Positions 57,265 to 64,000 of a DNA stretch of 64,000 bases are shown here, piece after piece; within the stretch, counting starts at the first letter, position 1, and each line of letters begins with the position of its first letter. Source of the DNA: Pachyseris speciosa (Eukaryota > Cnidaria > Anthozoa > Scleractinia > Pachyseridae). The stretch spans positions 905,001-969,000 of the forward strand of contig JAEMWC010000254.1 of NCBI GenBank assembly GCA_016490735.1. Direction: 5' to 3'. The translations under genes were made by a program, and so were the position numbers. The notes under the pieces are model-generated. The model saw only the letters and a program-made list of their open reading frames with translations. It made no database searches and was not told the DNA's origin.

Positions 57265-58660
57265 TTAAGGAATTGGTTATCTACCAAGCGACTGTCACAA
57301 CAGAAGACAACAATCCTCCCCAAACCTACGTTGGCCTGACGGAAAATGATACTCAAACCATTAAATGTCATTCTGCCATTCAAGCAAAAGTCTAAGCACC
57401 GGGCTAAGTAAACACAAAGTTCAATTCAAAATTCAAAGTCACTTGGGAGGATTGTACGGCAGGCTGGCCTATATAAGTCATTCAATGTAATCTATGCCTC
57501 TGGGAGAAGTACTTTATTATTTGTAAACCTGAGTTAGCCTCTCTGAACAAACGGACTGAACTGATAACTTCATGCAGACACAAATTTCTTCCACAAAATG
57601 TTTAACTTTATACATGTTGCTTATCCTGTCAAGCAATAGTAACGGTGTCTGTTTATAATCTCTTTCCATTCTTTCGTAAAGGCGTTTAGTTATTGTAGCT
57701 TTCATATTTCCAGTGGTTGTATGTGCATTTCAAATCAGTGTTATGATGTAAATCCGCATTTGGCAATTTTATCTGATGAGTGCTGGACACGAATTATGTA
57801 GTTCAAAACTTTAGAGTGCTACTCATTAGAAAAATAACAAAACTCATTTTATTAATAAGCTTAATTCTCTCATTGAAACACTCTCTCATTCAAGACTTAA
57901 GTGTTAATAATATTGCTCAGGAGATTTTGTGGACTTTAAGATTAATGTAGAGAAGTAAAAAGTCACCTATCTGTCTTCCTCTCATATATTAATATCTAGA
58001 GAGGAAACATTCAACGATACTGACTGAGTTTTTGATTAACCCTTATGTCTTGAATATTGGGATACAAAGAGCTGTTCTACATAATGTAGATCAGTATTAA
58101 AAAAAGAACAAGGCATAGCAAAATTATTCAAATTGGTTTTTAAACAACTTGTTCAAAAATTTAACAGTGTTCCTTAATATGAACAATAAAACCCCCTCCT
58201 CCCCCCCCCGCCCCTCTACAAAAAATGGTTTGTTTAATTTTTTTGACTATGATCTTGTTCCTGCTTCTTTCTTTTCCTCTTTTCGTTTCTATCTTTTCTG
58301 CTTCTTTTTTCTTTTCTTTTCCTCTTCTTGCTTTCATGTTCTCTGTTTCCCTCACCTATCAAGAAACAATAGTAATGAATATTAATTGCTTATTATAAGT
58401 GAATAAAGCCACCGTGTTTCACATTTTAAGTGTCAAATATTATGATTCATTTATAGTGAAGAACATTGGAGAATACTGTTTAAAAAATAATCATAGTTTT
58501 GTAAAGAAGATGAACATTAACTTTGAAATTTCAGCAATGTGCTTTATGGAGAATCATGGTGTTCAATGTGTGGGTCTTATTCATGAAATTTTCAGTAATT
58601 TTTATTTTTTATTTTTTCTCTCCTTTTAATAATCTCTGAATACGGCTCATTTGTAAGCTT
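57265..58660. other. No supported gene; probable 3' flank of the minus-strand exon-cassette gene
   Basis: AT-rich, with a C-rich run (58191-58209) followed by a long pyrimidine tract (58255-58325). Chance ORFs only. Confidence 0.4.
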
Positions 58661-61600
58661 TTAGTTTTTTATCAAATAGGAACTTCCAGATGTGTGTTTG
58701 TCAATTATTTTCCAAATAAGAATTACTTTGTGGTGCTGTATCTCCTGGGTTTTCAGTTCCAGAGGTTGGGTTATCTGTTGAAAAAAGAAATAGTTGTGTC
58801 AACCTTAGCTACAGTATTTCTTTATGGATTCACTAAGTTGACTTTCAATTTACATCAGTCAGTTAATTTTTAATTTTCAAACTGTTGTGTATGGATGGAA
58901 CGGGACATTAACTGGTCCAGTTTAATTTTTAAAATAAGTGGTTTTCAAATGGATTTTAGCAAATGACATGTTACTTTCACTGGTTTTGACTGTTTCTTTT
59001 TTGCTTTGTTTTGGTCTTGTTTTTACTAAACTTTTCAACACATTTCCATGTAATTACTGTGTTTTTTGATGGGTGACATTAACTTATCGTTTACGGTGTT
59101 TAGTTTTTTGTTATCAATAAGGAAGGGCCTATGGTGTCGCCATGATTTCAATCCATCAATGCCTTTCCCAGAACTTTAATCACAAGAATAATATCCTCCA
59201 ATCACTTAAAACGTGAAAGAATTGATAACTCCTTACCTTCAACAGTTGTTGAAAGATCCTCTTGAATAATTCTTTCCCCTTTGAATGAAATCTATTTGTG
59301 AGAAAAAAGGAAAGTTATGTATGTCATCTAGAAGAGACCCGTATGTATTTCACTAGTAATGTTTTCCTGAATATAATATATTGGCTTTGCAATGCAGTTA
59401 TTTTGTTGTTTTTGTTGACAAATTTAACTAACAAAGACTATTCTAAGAAGCATAGCTACATGCATTTACTTTTAACAATTGAGTTTTAAAGGTGAGGACA
59501 GGTAGAGTCGCCCTCCCAATTCTCTGTGTATACACAATTAATCTCCATGGTATCTACCTCTTTGTCACTGTCACCAGATTCAGCGGTAGGCTGTTTACCA
59601 GGAGCATGCTGTGGGTAAATTACATACAACACGCACTTGATAAATATCGAAATTTAACAAAGCAAATACTAATTGTGTTCGACAAAGGAGAACGCTTTCT
59701 AATCTCTTGGTGTTCCTGTGATTTCTAGGGTGTCCTGTATACCAAAAAGGATCTTTCCAGAAATTCCTTTGGATGGGACAACCTTTTCAATGCCATTTTG
59801 AATTCCTCAAATACGTCAAATGCCTGTGCAATACTGCCCGCCTCATGGTTTAATTTCGCTGTTTCCTGTTTAAACATGGAATGTTAGAGACTGAATCAGA
59901 GGTCAGAAAAGAGGACATGGAGGTCTTAAAAGCGGCGAAAGGCTATTACGTTAGAAGCTTATTTCAAGTTGACATAGGCGAGAAGCACATGCTTTGAAAG
60001 GTCGACTTCTCTCTCATGTGTCAGCGTGTCTTTACAAAACCGAAAAGAGTATATATGCTTACTTTCAACAACTTGTTTTAAAGGGGGTTACCCTTTCATG
60101 TGTTGGCATTGATGGTTAAAATCAGGATAAGCGTGTTACTTGGAATGCACTTGAAAACACCTACCTTTTGGTCATTTGTATTGGATGCCTCTGCAGTCAT
60201 TTGATCGCTGTTAGCCTGTGGGGAAAGTAGGTACACATTCAAGTTAATTCATACATTTCCAAACTAAAGAAAGGAACTTGACTAAAAGACTAATCAATTT
60301 TTAAGGAGAATTGTTCATTCAAGTACTACATATATCCTTATTTACTTCAACAGTCAATGAAACAAGGCATAGCTGTGCCATTACATATATGCTTACTTTC
60401 AACTACTTGAGTTTTAAACGTGAGGACTGTGTATACCCTCCCATGGCTCATAATTAATCACCATAGGACCTACCTCTTCAATGTTTTCATTTACTGTGGG
60501 TTGTTGATCGGCATGCTGTGGGAAAATTAGGTACGACCATCATTAGAGACATACTTATTGAAATTTAGCTGAGTAAATCTTCATTTAAGTAGCTTACAGC
60601 TCTGTTGTCACATAATGTGATATATGGCTATTGTTACGCCTCTGATCTTTTTATTTATTTACTTTATGATTATTTTTCAAAGAAATGACAGCCTAATAAT
60701 TGTCAGAACTGGCCTGGCTTGCATGGTTGTTTAATTTTTTCCTATAAATTTAAGTCTGCTTTTAAAATCATGAGTTTTCCAGAGATTTGGATTATTATTC
60801 TTACGCTTTCTAATCTCTTGGTGTTCCTGTGATTTCTAGGGTGTCCTGTATACCAAAAGGGATCTTTGCAGAAATTCCTTTGGACCGGACAACGTTTTCA
60901 ATGCCATTTTGAATTCCTGAAATAGGTCATAGGCGAGAAGCACGTGCTTTGAAAGGTCGACTTCTCTCATGTGTCAGCGTGTCTTTACAAAACCGAAAAG
61001 AGTATATATGCTTACTTTCAACAACTTGTGTTTTAAAGGGGGTTACCCTTTCATGTGTTGGCGTTGATGGTTAAAATCAGGATAAGCGTGTTACTTGGAA
61101 TGCACTTGAAAACACCTACCTTTTGGTCATTTGTTTTGGATGCCTCTGCAGTCATTTGATCGCTGTTAGCCTGTGGGGAAAGTAGGTACACATTCAAGTT
61201 AATTCATACATTTCCAAACTAAAGAAAGGAACTTGACTAAAAGACTAATCAATTTTTAAGGAGAATTGTTCATTCAAGTACTACATATATCCTTATTTAC
61301 TTCAACAGTCAATGAAACAAGGCATAGCTGTGCCATTACATATATGCTTACTTTCAACTACTTGAGTTTTAAACGTGAGGACTGTGTATACCCTCCCATG
61401 GCTCATAATTAATCACCATAGGACCTACCTCTTCAATGTTTTCATTTACTGTGGGTTGTTGATCGGCATGCTGTGGGAAAATTAGGTACGACCATCATTA
61501 GAGACATACTTATTGAAATTTAGCTGAGTAAATCTTCATTTAAGTAGCTTACAGCTCTGTTGTCACATAATAATGTGATATATGGCTATTGTTACGCCTC

Positions 61601-63756
61601 TGATCTTTTTATTTATTTACTTTATGATTATTTTTCAAAGAAATGACAGCCTAATAATTGTCAGAACTGGCCTGGCTTGCATGGTTGTTTAATTTTTTCC
61701 TATAATTTTAAGTCTGCTTTTAAAATCATGAGTTTTCCAGAGATTTGGATTATTATTCTTACGCTTTCTAATCTCTTGGTGTTCCTGTGATTTCTAGGGT
61801 GTCCTGTATACCAAAAGGGATCTTTGCAGAAATTCCTTTGGACCGGACAACGTTTTCAATGCCATTTTGAATTCCTGAAATAGGTCATAGGCGAGAAGCA
61901 CGTGCTTTGAAAGGTCGACTTCTCTCATGTGTCAGCGTGTCTTTACAAAACCGAAAAGAGTATATATGCTTACTTTCAACAACTTGTGTTTTAAAGGGGG
62001 TTACCCTTTCATGTGTTGGCGTTGATGGTTAAAATCAGGATAAGCGTGTTACTTGGAATGCACTTGAAAACACCTACCTTTTGGTCATTTGTTTTGGATG
62101 CCTCTGCAGTCATTTGATCGCTGTTAGCCTGTGGGGAAAGTAGGTACACATTCAAGTTAATTCATACATTTCCAAACTAAAGAAAGGAACTTGACTAAAA
62201 GACTAATCAATTTTTAAGGAGAATTGTTCATTCAAGTACTACATATATCCTTATTTACTTCAACAGTCAATGAAACAAGGCATAGCTGTGCCATTACATA
62301 TATGCTTACTTTCAACTACTTGAGTTTTAAACGTGAGGACTGTGTATACCCTCCCATGGCTCATAATTAATCATCATAGGACCTACCTCTTCAATGTTTT
62401 CATTTACTGTGGGTTGTTGATCGGCATGCTGTGGGAAAATTAGGTACGACCATCATTAGAGACATACTTATTGAAATTTAGCTGAGTAAATCTTCATTTA
62501 AGTAGCTTACAGCTCTGTTGTCACATAATAATGTGATATATGGCTATTGTTACGCCTCTGATCTTTTTATTTATTTACTTTATGATTATTTTTCAAAAGA
62601 AATGACAGCCTAATAATTGTCAGAACTGGCCTGGCTTGCATGGTTGTTTAATTTTTTCCTATAATTTTAAGTCTGCTTTTAAAATCATGATTTTTCCAGA
62701 GATTTGGATTATTATTCTTACCGATGTTTCTTCTCCTCCACTGAATTTCCACCTGCCAATGGAACAACAAATAATCGTGCACTAAGAAGATATAATTTGA
62801 ACTGACATGCCCCTAACGAATAACTCATGTCACTCTTTGGTTTTGTTTAATGTCTATATATAATCATGTGTGTGCATGGTGTGTGTTGTGTGTATCAGCA
62901 TCTGTCTCTATTATACACATATGCATATTATTCTGTTTTTGAAATTTTCTCTATTTACTTATAATATGTCTTTGGTAATATTTAATCCTATGTACTGTAT
63001 AATGCCGAGTATTCATGTGATTTGGTTATGTGGTTTTCTGCTTAAACTTACCATTGTGAATGCAGAGTGCTAAGACTTTCCTGTCCTCTTGCAATAGCGC
63101 ACAGGAAATCGTCTGCTGTTACATCTTCAAGGATATTGGCTGGTGGTGGGGTTATTTTAGTAGTAAATTTTGATGTTGACATTAATTAGCATTAGTAGTA
63201 CAATGTCGCAGTAGCAGTGCAGCAGTAGTATTTTTATTAATATTAGTACTATTTTTATCATTTTTCCTTATGGTGATGGGAAGGCCAGTAACCGCTGTGT
63301 TGCTATACTTGTTCATGATACAATATAGCATAGAGTTGTTCATTGTTGATCAATTCCTCCATGTTTTTCAAGCTGCAAGCTGAATGCTGAATGCTGTGAT
63401 GCATGCAGATAATCTTATAATTGCAAGTTAGTCAGGGAAGTAAACCCTGTTGTATCATAGAGAAGGCAAAAGTGAACTTGCTACTTAATGTGCTCAGTTG
63501 CTTGCATCTGAGTTACATGAACAGCAAATGTTAAATCTAAGGAACTGTCTGTAAGTGTAAGAAGTGAGACCTACTGGCACATTCTTTTGTCATGGCTGCC
63601 ATATTTTCATCAAAACACTTGATTATTTGAATTAATAGACAATCAAGTCTTTCAGTGGCTTACCACAATAGCGTTCCACCAAAATGGGCTGATCCTTGGT
63701 GGGCACCATGAGGAACACCTCTGATCTTTTCATTTCTTTGCCGAATTTATCTTTTA
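58661..63756 (-). CDS. 3' part of an unknown gene built from short exons (partial, exon model)
   Basis: Exons inferred from GT-AG sites and phase, minus order: 63756-63664 (KDKFGKEMKRSEVFLMVPTK, DQPILVERYC), 63139-63052 (NILEDVTADDFLCAIARGQE), 62752-62722. These three join in phase (1, 2, 0). Then come phase-0 exons of 42, 51 and 63 bp repeated three times: 62428-62387, 62128-62078, 61874-61812; 61470-61429, 61170-61120, 60916-60854; 60515-60474, 60215-60165, 59865-59743 (123 bp). After these: 59608-59558, 59278-59237 and a terminal exon from 58774, stopping at 58661 (or at 58701 in another phase). Cassette peptides are polar and probably disordered (HADQQPTVNENIEE; ANSDQMTAEASKTNDQK; EFKMALKTLSGPKEF). 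The gene continues upstream beyond the window. I recognise no domain; the two upstream exons have globular character. RNA evidence is missing, so exon usage is inference. Confidence 0.5.
59692..62718. repeat. Tandem triplication of a three-exon cassette, ~958-bp period
   Basis: Copies start at 59692, 60803 and 61761, each with ACGCTTTCTAATCTCTTGGT. The last two are nearly identical at a 958-bp offset and end at 62718. The first copy is 1,111 bp because it keeps about 150 bp (59812-59966 region) lost from the others. A fourth, diverged partial copy (about 59400-59690) precedes it. Confidence 0.92.
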
Positions 63757-64000
63757 CTGGCAAAAAAATATGGAATCATTGGGTTAGAAAAGTCTGATTG
63801 TTGGTATGGAATACTTACAAGTCGGATTGTCCATTGCTCGACCAACAAAACACCAGCAAACATTTGACTAACAAAAGACAGATCGAACAATCATGGTTTA
63901 CAGTCTTCACAGCCAATAACACCACAGCTTATCTGACAGACTACCAATAGCATCACGACTTTGTTGACCAATCAGATCAACGACCAGAATACTTATACCA
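63757..64000. other. No supported gene; presumed intron of the cassette gene
   Basis: No exon-like open segment with clear splice sites up to the window end. Confidence 0.4.

Overview
The window looks like nuclear DNA of an anthozoan cnidarian, most likely a stony coral or sea anemone (inference). It is AT-rich, has short GT-AG introns, tRNA-derived and LINE-derived repeats, and protein families I associate with cnidarian genomes: a divergent kinase domain, G2E3-like HECT proteins, RPA/Pif1-type Helitron proteins and ISL2EU transposons. No prokaryotic, organellar, rRNA or CRISPR feature was seen.

The sequence is mostly a nested deposit of transposable elements between two host-like genes, both on the minus strand. 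At the left edge (1-411) lies the 5' end of an unknown gene with a clean two-exon start. At the right edge (58.7-63.8 kb) lies the 3' part of a gene made of tiny exons, whose three-exon cassette has been tandemly triplicated (about 958 bp period).

Middle, left to right. 2.5-3.7 kb: L1-like ORF1 relic and a zinc-knuckle gag-like relic. 4.5-6.8 kb: RPA-like OB-fold gene and a Pif1-type helicase relic, probably a decayed Helitron. 6.8-7.3 kb: a dense TGTAAA/TTTACA cluster. 8.3-9.2 kb: kinase pseudogene. 10.1 kb: Mutator-like MITE. 12.2 kb: LINE 3' end. 13.8-21.5 kb: a dead ISL2EU-type DNA transposon (YqaJ nuclease-PHD gene on plus, THAP-DDE transposase on minus), whose nuclease gene was split by a very young but coding-dead Ty3/gypsy element with perfect 5-bp TSD and 228-bp LTRs. 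22.3-24.9 kb: an IS630/Tc1 pseudogene and an SF3-like P-loop ATPase pseudogene, between two copies of a 186-bp MITE.

29.3-39.6 kb holds the most unusual structure: a 10.36-kb unit with terminal inverted repeats, carrying an integrase-like (IS3EU-like?) transposase at one end and a multi-exon G2E3-like HECT ubiquitin-ligase gene filling the rest. Its first exon lies about 150 bp inside the right terminal repeat. The unit sits exactly between two direct copies of an ~830-bp sequence. The HECT gene is itself interrupted by a 1.9-kb TIR element.

45.4-52.3 kb is a three-level nest: a small TIR element holds a full-length 5.5-kb L1-type LINE with a 15-bp TSD and, beside it, a 0.9-kb non-autonomous piggyBac-type element. 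54.8-57.3 kb is an apparently intact autonomous piggyBac with TTAA target sites, sharing ends with the 0.9-kb element and therefore its likely source of transposase.

Most transposon genes carry nonsense codons and frameshifts. The piggyBac transposase is the only long TE gene here that looks fully functional.
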